From assembly GCA_030429545.1 (NCBI GenBank), contig JAUIFF010000021.1, positions 1 to 64,000 on the forward strand: a stretch of DNA of 64,000 nucleotides, in the 5' to 3' direction. The translations under genes and the position numbers were made by a program. Below the pieces are notes generated by a model that saw only the letters and a list, made by a program, of their open reading frames with translations, was not told where the DNA came from and did no database searches. Shown here piece by piece: positions 7,380 to 15,382 of this stretch. Position 1 is the stretch's first letter; each line of letters starts with the position of its first letter. This DNA is from Polyangia bacterium (GTDB lineage: Bacteria; Myxococcota_A; Polyangia; Nannocystales; Nannocystaceae).

Positions 7380-7462
7380 TCGCTACCGACCCGTAACCCC
7401 GCTTGCCAGTCCGGTCGCGTGCGTCGACCGGCAAGCGCCAAGCAATCCCGAGAAGGTTTGAT

Positions 7463-7711
7463 ATGCAAAAATCCCCCTCGACAACCGAGCTCGAGGCCGC
7501 GGCCTTTCGCCGGCTTGTGGCCCACCTGCAATCCCGGACCGATGTGCAAAACATCGACATCATGAACTTGGCGGGTTTTTGCCGCAATTGCCTGGCGCGT
7601 TGGTACCAGGAGGCGGCGGCCGAGGCTGGCGAGGAACTGTCGAAAGATCAGGCACGTGAGCGCGTCTACGGCATGCCATACGCCGAGTGGAAGGCTCGCT
7701 TTCAAAAGTGA
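7463..7711 (+). CDS. DUF1244 family protein
   Basis: 82 aa. Start ATG 7463 is chosen because GAGAAGG precedes it at normal distance; an upstream in-frame extension to 7403 looks non-coding. The core MNLAGFCRNCLARWY with its CRNC cysteine pair is the family hallmark. Function unknown. Its stop overlaps the next start by one base (TGATG), and the gene heads a tightly coupled unit with YjbQ and TtcA. Confidence 0.85.
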   Translation: MQKSPSTTELEAAAFRRLVAHLQSRTDVQNIDIMNLAGFCRNCLARWYQEAAAEAGEELSKDQARERVYGMPYAEWKARFQK

Positions 7712-8130
7712 TGCATCGCGAGGTACTGCGGGTGGCGACCCGCGGGCGCGGGACCATCGAGCTGACTGGGCGCCTCCAACGGATCGTTGCAAAGTCGTTG
7801 ATTGTACATGGGCTTTGCCATGTGTTTGTCCACCACACCAGCGCCTCCCTGATGCTCTGTGAAAATGCCGATCCCGATGTCCGCCGCGATTTGGAGACAT
7901 TTTTGAGCGAGCTGGTGCCCGATGGCGACAGCCGATTTGTCCACGACGCTGAGGGCCCCGACGATATGCCCGCCCATGTCCGCAGCGTTCTCACCCACAC
8001 CAGTGTGACGATTCCGGTGGCCGGTGGCCGCTGCGACCTCGGGACCTGGCAAGGCTTGTACCTGTGGGAGCACCGGACAGCGCCGCATGAGCGCCGCCTG
8101 ACTGTGACCGTGTTTGGAGAGGGAACATGA
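7711..8130 (+). CDS. YjbQ/UPF0047 family protein
   Basis: 139 aa, full length for the family. HHTSASLMLCENADP near the N-terminal third and the C-terminal LGTWQGLYLWEHR are the conserved blocks. Members are small trimeric proteins, and E. coli YjbQ has weak thiamine-phosphate synthase activity. Start at ATG 7711 overlaps the upstream stop; its own stop overlaps ttcA by 4 nt. Confidence 0.9.
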   Translation: MHREVLRVATRGRGTIELTGRLQRIVAKSLIVHGLCHVFVHHTSASLMLCENADPDVRRDLETFLSELVPDGDSRFVHDAEGPDDMPAHVRSVLTHTSVTIPVAGGRCDLGTWQGLYLWEHRTAPHERRLTVTVFGEGT

Positions 8131-8981
8131 GTCCACATGCACCCGTGCGTCCGCTCGGTCCGATCAAAAAGTTGCGTCGGCAACTAGAGCGGACCATGAC
8201 CAAAACCATGGCGACCTACGGGTTGCTCGAAGCTGGCGATCACCTGATGGTCGCGGTTTCTGGCGGCAAGGACAGCTACACGTTGCTCGACCTGCTGCAC
8301 GAGACCAAGCGCCGGGCGCCGTTTGAGTTTGCCATCACAGCTGTACACCTCGACCAGCAACAGCCCGGCTACAATGGCTCACCGCTGCGGGCATGGCTCG
8401 AGGAGTTTGGTGCTCCGTTTGAGATCCTGTCCGAAGATACCTATTCGGTAGTGCGCGAGCGAACAGCCGTCGGCAAGAGCTACTGCACCGTGTGCTCCCG
8501 CCTGCGTCGCGGGATTCTCTACACGGCGGCAGCACGCCTCGGGTGCAACAAGATCGCGCTCGGGCACCACCGCGACGACGCCCTCGAAACCCTGCTGATG
8601 AACCTTTTTTATGCGGGGAAGTTGCAGGCGATGCCCGCCCGCTACACCACCGACGACGGCCGGTTTGAAGTGATCCGTCCGCTTATTGAGTGTGCCGAGT
8701 CCGATATCGCAACCCACGCGCAGGCCATGGGATATCCGATCTTGCCCTGCAACTTATGTGGTTCGCAGTCGGGGCTGCGGCGCGAGGCGATGGGGGAGTT
8801 GTTGACGACACTCGAGCGCGACAATCCCAACCTGCGCGCGGTCATGCTACACGCGCTAAAGAACGTAAGTCCGAGTCACCTGCTCGACTTGAGCCTGCAA
8901 CGCGATCGCCAGACTTTGGCGACACAGGCGAAAGATCTACCCGCGCCGATCCCCCGGCGGTTGCCGGTTGTCTCTGGTTGA
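8127..8981 (+). CDS. ttcA: tRNA 2-thiocytidine(32) synthetase TtcA
   Basis: 284 aa. PP-loop ATPase motif SGGKDS at 45-50, CxxC at Cys120/Cys123 (CTVC) and a second pair at Cys208/Cys211 (CNLC), which in TtcA hold the iron-sulfur cluster used to thiolate C32 of certain tRNAs. Translationally coupled to yjbQ by an ATGA overlap. Contains none of the dispersed TGYANNTRCA sites. Confidence 0.93.
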   Translation: MSPHAPVRPLGPIKKLRRQLERTMTKTMATYGLLEAGDHLMVAVSGGKDSYTLLDLLHETKRRAPFEFAITAVHLDQQQPGYNGSPLRAWLEEFGAPFEILSEDTYSVVRERTAVGKSYCTVCSRLRRGILYTAAARLGCNKIALGHHRDDALETLLMNLFYAGKLQAMPARYTTDDGRFEVIRPLIECAESDIATHAQAMGYPILPCNLCGSQSGLRREAMGELLTTLERDNPNLRAVMLHALKNVSPSHLLDLSLQRDRQTLATQAKDLPAPIPRRLPVVSG

Positions 8982-9024
8982 GCAGTCGACCCGCGCAGGG
9001 TTCACGCTGGCAAGTGAAGTAAAT

Positions 9025-9040
9025 ATGTCTATTTAGACAT
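9025..9040. promoter_or_regulatory. 16-bp perfect palindrome upstream of trpB2
   Basis: ATGTCTATTTAGACAT is self-complementary and lies in the AT-rich part of the 232-bp gap between ttcA and trpB2, about 175 bp before the trpB2 start. Candidate operator; no cognate regulator identified. Confidence 0.5.
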
Positions 9041-9213
9041 GTTTTATAGTTCGGGCGAAAACGTTGTCCCAACAAATGTGCATATTCATCCCGGTCGTAT
9101 CTGCGCTAGCAGGCTATACATGGGCGTATGCGTCAACTGAGGACGGCCCACGGGTTCACACAGTGCTTTGTTCCCCGGCGTCCAACCGCTATAAGATCGG
9201 TTGAGGGTAGTAC

Positions 9214-10599
9214 ATGTTTGGACCGATCACTCGCTTTGACCTGCATCAATCTCGCATCCCCCGTCAGTGGTACAACATTCAGGCCGACCTCCCGCGGCCG
9301 TTGCCTCCGGTGCTACACCCCGGCACCCATCAGCCGGTAGGTCCCGACGACCTCGCGCCGCTGTTTCCCATGGCCCTGATTGGCCAGGAGGTTAGCCAGG
9401 AGCGATGGATCGATGTGCCCGATGAGGTTCGCGAGTGCCTCAAGTTGTGGCGCCCCACGCCGTTGTTCCGGGCGGTCCGCCTCGAAAAAGCCCTCGATAC
9501 CCCGGCCCACATCTACTTCAAGTACGAAGGGGTGTCGCCGAGTGGTTCACACAAACTCAACACCGCGATTGCCCAAGCCTACTACAACAAGCGTGAGGGC
9601 GTGACCGGGCTGACTACTGAAACTGGCGCTGGCCAATGGGGGACAGCACTGAGTCAGGCCTGCAAGTTCTACGGCCTCGAGTGCATTGTCTATATGGTCA
9701 AGGTCAGCTACCAGCAAAAGCCCTATCGCCGGGCGATCATGCAGTCGTTTGGCTCGACCGTGTATGCGAGTCCAACCGACAACACTGAGGCCGGGCGTTC
9801 GATCCTCGCCGAGGACCCAGATACGACTGGCTCCCTCGGCATCGCCATCAGTGAGGCGGTCGAGGTCGCTGCCAAAAGTGGTGGTAAATACAAGTATGCC
9901 CTCGGCTCCGTGCTCAACCATGTGCTGTTACACCAAACGGTGATCGGCCTCGAAGCCCTCGAGCAAATGGAGATGGCCGGCGAGTACCCGGATGTCGTTG
10001 TCGGCTGTACCGGCGGTGGTAGTAACTTCGCCGGACTTGTCAGCCCGTTCTTGCATTGGAACCTCACCCGCGGCAAGAAAACCCGCTTTGTCGCCGCCGA
10101 GCCGGCAGCCTGCCCAAGCCTCACCCGCGGGACCTATCGCTACGACTTTGGCGATACCGTCGGCATGACCCCGCTGGTCAAGATGCACACCCTGGGCAGT
10201 AGCTTTGTCCCGGCACCGGTGCACTTTGGCGGCCTGCGCTACCACGGGATGGCCAGCATTATCTGCGAGATGTACGACCAGGGCCTGATCGAGGCGGTCG
10301 CGTTGCCGCAGCTCGAGATCTTTTCGGGGGCCATGAAGTTTTTGCAAAGCGAAGGCATCGTGCCCGCGCCCGAGCCCTCCCACGCGGTCGCAGCTGCGAT
10401 TCGCGAAGCCCTCGCCGCCAAGGAAGCCGGGGAAAAACGCGTTATTTTGTTCAACCTGTGTGGGCATGGCCACTTCGACATGGCGGCCTACGATGCCTAC
10501 CTCGCGGGCAACCTCAACAACTACGAGTACCCGCAGGAGAAGATCGAAGCGGCCCTGGCCAAACTACCCGATATCAAGGACCCGACAGCAGCCTCGTAG
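9214..10599 (+). CDS. trpB: TrpB2-type tryptophan synthase beta chain-like enzyme
   Basis: 461 aa, the longer TrpB2 class (TrpB1 is about 400). PLP lysine Lys114 sits in SGSHKLNTA. CTGGGSNFAG is the phosphate-binding loop, and TTETGAGQWGTAL contains the catalytic Glu region. Condenses indole with serine to tryptophan. No trpA or other trp gene is adjacent, as is common for TrpB2. Followed by a strong terminator. Confidence 0.93.
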   Translation: MFGPITRFDLHQSRIPRQWYNIQADLPRPLPPVLHPGTHQPVGPDDLAPLFPMALIGQEVSQERWIDVPDEVRECLKLWRPTPLFRAVRLEKALDTPAHIYFKYEGVSPSGSHKLNTAIAQAYYNKREGVTGLTTETGAGQWGTALSQACKFYGLECIVYMVKVSYQQKPYRRAIMQSFGSTVYASPTDNTEAGRSILAEDPDTTGSLGIAISEAVEVAAKSGGKYKYALGSVLNHVLLHQTVIGLEALEQMEMAGEYPDVVVGCTGGGSNFAGLVSPFLHWNLTRGKKTRFVAAEPAACPSLTRGTYRYDFGDTVGMTPLVKMHTLGSSFVPAPVHFGGLRYHGMASIICEMYDQGLIEAVALPQLEIFSGAMKFLQSEGIVPAPEPSHAVAAAIREALAAKEAGEKRVILFNLCGHGHFDMAAYDAYLAGNLNNYEYPQEKIEAALAKLPDIKDPTAAS

Positions 10600-10616
10600 G
10601 CAAGACTGGACCACAC

Positions 10617-10643
10617 AAAGCGGCACTTCGGTGTCGCTTTTTT
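10617..10643 (+). terminator. Rho-independent terminator after trpB2
   Basis: AAGCGGCAC-TTCG-GTGTCGCTTTTTT, a UUCG-capped stem followed by six T, starting about 18 nt after the stop codon. Confidence 0.9.
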
Positions 10644-10678
10644 GGTTGATTTGCCTATACACGGTTTTCGCGGTGCGC

Positions 10679-11722
10679 CTAGGGCTTGAGCACCGTCACC
10701 TGGTCCCCGCGGATCTCGAGGGCCGCAGCCTGGCCGCCGTAGTGCTTGGCCATGCCGACATCGATCATCCAGACCTTGCCATTACAGGCCGAGGTAATGC
10801 CGGTTTCCTGCACGGTATGGCCCACAACCATGCGGTCGGCACCGGCGGCGGTCAGGGCTTTGTACAGCGTCTCACAGTCCTCGCCGTCGGGGTTATTTGA
10901 ATAGTCACGGGTCCACACCGGGCTGCTGTCGCCGGCAATGATCGCCATTGGTGGATCGGTCTTGCCCGAAAGCCAGTTGTAGACATCGCTGTTGATCTTC
11001 TCGAGTCCGTAGCTGACGTGTTCGGGCAAGATGCCACCGTGGACAAAGATGTTTTTGCCGACCATCAGTACAACCGGGCGGGTGGCGAGTTTTTGCCCGT
11101 AGGGACCACCCGGTAAGAACGCGGCTAGTCGCGGACGCATGGGCTCGGGCACTTTTTGCAGGCGGGCGTCGTGGAGGTCGATATTTGGCACTCCGGCAAA
11201 GTCGGTAAAACCCTCGGGGGTGACGTAGCGCAGGTCGCCGGCGGCGTTCATCAGCTCGTGGTTGCCGTTGAGGATATAAACCTTGCCACCGGCGGCCTCG
11301 GCTTCGGTCTGTAGGGCCTCGAGCAGGGCGATGATCTCGCGTTCGTCGTTGCCGCGATCGAGTTGGTCACCGGTTTGTACAAGCACTGTTTTGCCCCCGG
11401 TCCAGTGATCGTCTGGGCCGATGAGACCGGCGATTTGCAGCGCCTGTTTGGTCGCTGCGAGGTCGCCATGGACATCGCCGATGGCGACGATGCGCTCGGC
11501 GGTGGCAACCCGTGTGGGTGGAAGCTGGGCCGTTCCAGGGCCGGGTCGCGGTTTTGTTGTGGACGGTGCCGGTTTGGCGGGAGCCTTGTTTGTTTCGGCC
11601 GCCGGGCTTTTGGCTGTGGTCTTGGCGGGTTCGGCACTACACGCGGCAATCGCAAACCCAGCGAGGGAGATGGCGAACCGAAGGCGTCGAAGGTCGGCGA
11701 AGATCAGGTCGATGGCACGCAT
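10679..11722 (-). CDS. Calcineurin-like phosphoesterase lipoprotein
   Basis: 347 aa. The N-terminus has a hydrophobic stretch ending in AIAAC (lipobox), then a Pro/Lys/Thr-rich linker to about residue 70. Metal-ligand motifs follow in order: GDVHGD, GDQLDRG, GNHE and VGHT. This is the PPP/Shewanella-like phosphatase arrangement. Predicted to be attached to the outer membrane or periplasmic face. Converges on trpB2. Confidence 0.83.
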   Translation of the reverse strand: MRAIDLIFADLRRLRFAISLAGFAIAACSAEPAKTTAKSPAAETNKAPAKPAPSTTKPRPGPGTAQLPPTRVATAERIVAIGDVHGDLAATKQALQIAGLIGPDDHWTGGKTVLVQTGDQLDRGNDEREIIALLEALQTEAEAAGGKVYILNGNHELMNAAGDLRYVTPEGFTDFAGVPNIDLHDARLQKVPEPMRPRLAAFLPGGPYGQKLATRPVVLMVGKNIFVHGGILPEHVSYGLEKINSDVYNWLSGKTDPPMAIIAGDSSPVWTRDYSNNPDGEDCETLYKALTAAGADRMVVGHTVQETGITSACNGKVWMIDVGMAKHYGGQAAALEIRGDQVTVLKP

Positions 11723-11929
11723 GCGTGCGGCATCGTAACGTCAACATCCAAACCGGCATAGCCATGGCCGGGAATGTTGTTTGCAAGCGGGAGAAGCGGC
11801 CGTCGGGTTGTCGAGTGAGCCGGCTATCTCGACGATGCGAGTTGACATCGATAAGTTTCACGGCTCGTAGTGTTTCTCCTCGCTGGTTGCGTACTTGTTT
11901 GCCTGCCAGCGATTGGGCACACTCGCACC

Positions 11930-12541
11930 ATGGCAAAAGCAGTGTCGAAGGGAATCAAAATCGTTCTCGCAGGGGCCGTCGCCCTCGGGGTGTGGAAGGC
12001 CGGCGAGGCGACGCTCTCGTATGTGGCGGGCAGCGACGCGGCCGCGGCAGAACACTTTGAAAACCGGCCATGGCTCGAGCGGATCCCCGAGGACCACCGC
12101 GACATGATCGGCCATATGATTTTCCTCGACACCCGCGATGGTCGCTACGGTGCGTTTGGCCGCTCGTCGACCTGGCGCCACTTTATCGAGATTTTCCTGT
12201 GGAACCGCGAGGCCAACCGCCTGCGCCTGTTGTTGCCGCAGGACCGCAAGCGCGGTCGCCTCAATGTTCGCACCTGGGAGTGCGCCGACGAGTCGCCCGA
12301 GCCGTTTGACCTGTGCCTCGAACTCTCCGACGGCCGCCACTCGATCGTCTACTACAGTCACAGCGATTGGGAAGTCGACCCGAACATGGACGACGACGAT
12401 CGGGCCGAGTGGATCGCCGACCATGCCAAGACCCCGGAACTCGCCGCCGCGTTTGCGCAGGCGCTTGACACCGAGTCGGTGCCGGCTGTTGACGGCGAGG
12501 ACTTTGAGGACCTGTCCATGCCGTTTTGGGCGGGCGAGTAG
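11930..12541 (+). CDS. Hypothetical membrane-anchored protein
   Basis: 203 aa from ATG 11930. A short basic N-terminus precedes one hydrophobic segment (IVLAGAVALGVWKAG), then a soluble acidic domain with many Asp/Glu and Trp. No family recognised. Followed by a terminator-like hairpin, so it is probably monocistronic. Confidence 0.7.
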   Translation: MAKAVSKGIKIVLAGAVALGVWKAGEATLSYVAGSDAAAAEHFENRPWLERIPEDHRDMIGHMIFLDTRDGRYGAFGRSSTWRHFIEIFLWNREANRLRLLLPQDRKRGRLNVRTWECADESPEPFDLCLELSDGRHSIVYYSHSDWEVDPNMDDDDRAEWIADHAKTPELAAAFAQALDTESVPAVDGEDFEDLSMPFWAGE

Positions 12542-12580
12542 TCGAGTTTGTTGATGATGCACCGATTGTTGTGGTCATCG

Positions 12581-12615
12581 AAAAGCGGCCGGGTCTCCCG
12601 GCCGTTTGGTTTTTG
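12581..12615 (+). terminator. Rho-independent terminator
   Basis: CGGCCGGG-TCT-CCCGGCCG followed by TTTGGTTTTT, just downstream of the gene ending at 12541. Confidence 0.75.
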
Positions 12616-12618
12616 ACG

Positions 12619-12891
12619 ATGCACAGCAAAACCGTCCGCGTCGAGTTTTATGGCGTGGTCCGGCTGCGGACCAACCGCGAACACTTCGACACCACACCCG
12701 GGACATTGGCCGAGGTCCTGCGGGCGGTCCAATGCGCCTTCCCCACGCTCGCCCCCGACTATATCCGCGAGGGGCGGCCCGCACCCCACCTGTTGGTCTC
12801 GCTCGACGGAGGTCCGGCCACCGACGACCCGACATTGCCACTTGTGGCCGGGGCCACGGTTGTACTTGTATCTGCACAGTCTGGCGGATAG
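12619..12891 (+). CDS. MoaD/ThiS-like sulfur carrier protein
   Basis: 90 aa from ATG 12619. Beta-grasp pattern (TVRVEFYGVVRL, then LVAGATVVLVSAQSGG) ending in the essential Gly-Gly that is thiocarboxylated. MoaD donates sulfur to the pterin dithiolene. It ends 18 nt before a tungsten aldehyde oxidoreductase, which needs such a cofactor. A dedicated carrier for that enzyme is the obvious reading. Confidence 0.8.
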   Translation: MHSKTVRVEFYGVVRLRTNREHFDTTPGTLAEVLRAVQCAFPTLAPDYIREGRPAPHLLVSLDGGPATDDPTLPLVAGATVVLVSAQSGG

Positions 12892-12909
12892 GCTGACCTC
12901 AGGGGAATT

Positions 12910-14733
12910 GTGGCCGGCGGACTATTTGGCAAATACTTACTGGTGCAGCTGACAGGCGAGGCTGTACATGCAGAGCATGTCGAGCTCGATCCCCGGGTCG
13001 CCCGCCAGTTTATCGGCGGTGTTGGCCTAGGTGCCTACCTATTGTGGCAGCACGCGCCCGTCGGGGTGTTGCCACTCGCCCCCCAAGCGCCGTTGATCTT
13101 TTGCCTGAGCCCGCTGCTCGGCACCGGGCTGACGACCACCGCCAAGTTTACGGTTGTCTGCAAAAGCCCGCTGACCAACCGGATCAGCGACAGTTTGAGT
13201 TCGTCACGGTTTGCCCTGGGCTGTAAAAAGCTCGGTGTCGATGCCATCGTGATTGTGGGCCAGCTGGCTCGGTGGTCGCATTTGCATCTACATCAAGATC
13301 CGCGACAGTGCCGGGTGCGGGCCTGTCCAAACTGGATCGGTTTGTCGGCCCAGGAGGTCTCGCAGGCTGTCGCGGGCGAGCGGGCGAGTAAGAAAGTGCA
13401 TGTCGCTGCCATTGGCGTCGCCGGTGAGCAGCTTGTGCGCTATGCAACGATTTCCAACGACGGTCGTCATGCCGGGCGCGGTGGGTCCGGAGCGGTGATG
13501 GGGTCCAAGCGGCTCAAGGCGATCACCATTGAAGGACAGGCCAAGGCGACGGTTGCCGACCCCCGTGCCGTGGCCGCCTTGGCCCGTGGCTACGCGCAAA
13601 AAAGTCAGGGCGTGGCGACCGAGAAATATCGGCTGCTCGGGACCGCGGCCAATCTAAGTGCATTTGCAAGAATGCGAATTTTGCCGGTCCGTAATTTTCA
13701 AGCCGTCAAAGTCGAGCCCAAGCAGGTCAAGCGACTCACCCCTGAAGGCCTCGCCCGCCACGCTGGGCACGTGCGCGAGAGCTGTGCCGGCTGCACGATC
13801 GCCTGTGACCACCGCTACGGCGGCACGCGGATGGAATACGAAACCCAGTTTGCCCTCGGCCCGTTGTGTGGCGTGTTTGAGCCCGACAAGTTGCTGGCGG
13901 CCGCGCGGGCCTGCGACACCCTCGGGCTCGATACGATTTCGACCGGCGGAACTCTTGCATTTGCAATGGAATGTTGCGAACGCGGCCTGCTCGACTGGCC
14001 CCTGCGATTTGGTGATGACCTCGCCGCGTGGATTACGTGTATCGCCAAGCGCGAGGGGCCTGGTGCCGCGATGGCCGAGGGGTCCCGGGCGCTTGCCCAC
14101 TCGCTCGGCGGCGATGCTCCGCGATTTGCCTGCCACGTCAAAGGCCTGGAGCTCCCGGGCTATGAGCCACGGGCGATGCAGACGACGGCTTTGGGCCTGG
14201 CTGTTGCAGCCCGTGGTGCCGATCACAACCGCAGTGGCGCGTATCAGGCGGATCTGTCGCCGGGTGTGGATCGCCTGCGGGCCGACCTAGAGCGCGGGCC
14301 CCAGCGGGTTGTCGACACCGAGGACCATGCGGCCATGCTCGACAGCTTGATCCTCTGTAAGTTTTTGCGGGGTGTTCTCGAACATCCGTACGCCGAGGCA
14401 GCTGCGATGTTGCGGGTGACCACCGGCAGCGACTTCGACGGTTTAGAGGTCCGGGCGGCAGCTGCTCGCACGGTGACGCTGCGCCACCTGTTTAACCAGC
14501 GCGAGGGCTGGACCCGCGTCGAGGACCGGTTGCCCGACCGTTTTTACGACGAGCCCTTACCCCAAGGAGGGGTGATCGACCGGGCGACCCTCGAACAAAT
14601 GGTTACGCGTTACTACCACCTGCGCGGATATACGGATGCCGGGCAGGTCACACCGGCCCGCTGTCGCGAGCTCGGACTCGATTGGGTGGTCGGCAGCAAT
14701 CTGTGTGCCGACTTCGCAGATCGAGAAAAGTAG
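12910..14733 (+). CDS. aor: Tungsten-containing aldehyde:ferredoxin oxidoreductase
   Basis: 607 aa, GTG start with AGGGGAA upstream. Cluster ligands are Cys292-x2-Cys295-x3-Cys299 (ESCAGCTIAC) and Cys483 (LILCKF), matching the AOR pattern. FIGGVGLGAYLLW is the N-terminal domain 1 motif, and GRGGSGAVMGSKRLKAI the pterin-binding region. Oxidises aldehydes to acids with ferredoxin as acceptor, in the cytoplasm. Forms an operon with the MoaD-like gene. AORs are mostly anaerobic enzymes, so presence in a myxobacterium-like genome is of note. Confidence 0.93.
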   Translation: MAGGLFGKYLLVQLTGEAVHAEHVELDPRVARQFIGGVGLGAYLLWQHAPVGVLPLAPQAPLIFCLSPLLGTGLTTTAKFTVVCKSPLTNRISDSLSSSRFALGCKKLGVDAIVIVGQLARWSHLHLHQDPRQCRVRACPNWIGLSAQEVSQAVAGERASKKVHVAAIGVAGEQLVRYATISNDGRHAGRGGSGAVMGSKRLKAITIEGQAKATVADPRAVAALARGYAQKSQGVATEKYRLLGTAANLSAFARMRILPVRNFQAVKVEPKQVKRLTPEGLARHAGHVRESCAGCTIACDHRYGGTRMEYETQFALGPLCGVFEPDKLLAAARACDTLGLDTISTGGTLAFAMECCERGLLDWPLRFGDDLAAWITCIAKREGPGAAMAEGSRALAHSLGGDAPRFACHVKGLELPGYEPRAMQTTALGLAVAARGADHNRSGAYQADLSPGVDRLRADLERGPQRVVDTEDHAAMLDSLILCKFLRGVLEHPYAEAAAMLRVTTGSDFDGLEVRAAAARTVTLRHLFNQREGWTRVEDRLPDRFYDEPLPQGGVIDRATLEQMVTRYYHLRGYTDAGQVTPARCRELGLDWVVGSNLCADFADREK

Positions 14734-14819
14734 TGGCATCCTCGCGCGGCGACGCGCTGGGTCGCGGGCTTGCAAACTCGCACTTGCAACACACATCCCT
14801 GTTCAGGTAGGAGTCGCGC

Positions 14820-15203
14820 GTGCACGAGATCCAAACCCACGGCATCCGCGTGGATGTCCGCGCGAGCTACATGCCGGAGCGCTCGCGACCGCGTCGGCGG
14901 GAGTTCGTGTTTCGCTACACGATCAAGATCTCGAACGAGGGAGAGCACCCCGCTCAGTTGCGGCGCCGTCACTGGGTGATCACCGATGCCCAGGGAGCGA
15001 TCCGCGAGGTTGAGGGGGAGGGTGTTGTCGGCAGTCAGCCGCTTTTGTACCCCGGGGAATCATTTGAGTATACATCGGGATGCGTGCTCGACACGCCCCA
15101 CGGGGCCATGCGCGGCAGCTACATCATGTTTCGTCCCGACGGGCGGGCGTTTGAGGCTGAGATCGAGCCGTTTGTGCTCGTGAGCCCGCAGTCGATGAAC
15201 TAG
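14820..15203 (+). CDS. apaG: ApaG family protein
   Basis: 127 aa, full length; GTG start preceded by GGTAGGAG. FVFRYTIKISNEG and the RRHWVITDAQG and YTSGCVLDTPHGAMRGSY blocks are the ApaG signatures (immunoglobulin-like fold, formerly called Co2+/Mg2+ efflux protein). Single gene. Confidence 0.93.
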   Translation: MHEIQTHGIRVDVRASYMPERSRPRRREFVFRYTIKISNEGEHPAQLRRRHWVITDAQGAIREVEGEGVVGSQPLLYPGESFEYTSGCVLDTPHGAMRGSYIMFRPDGRAFEAEIEPFVLVSPQSMN

Positions 15204-15382
15204 CGTGGGCACCTGGGGCAGCGAATGTTCAGCTGCAATAGCTGACACAAATGTCGTGGTGTGTGACTGGGGCAAGTTGTGGAGACACCCAAACTTACGG
15301 TTTTCACAGGCTACGCCGCATATGCAACAATCTCGGTTGTACAGATGTACTCGAGTTTGCTCACTGTGCCCGACCATGCATA

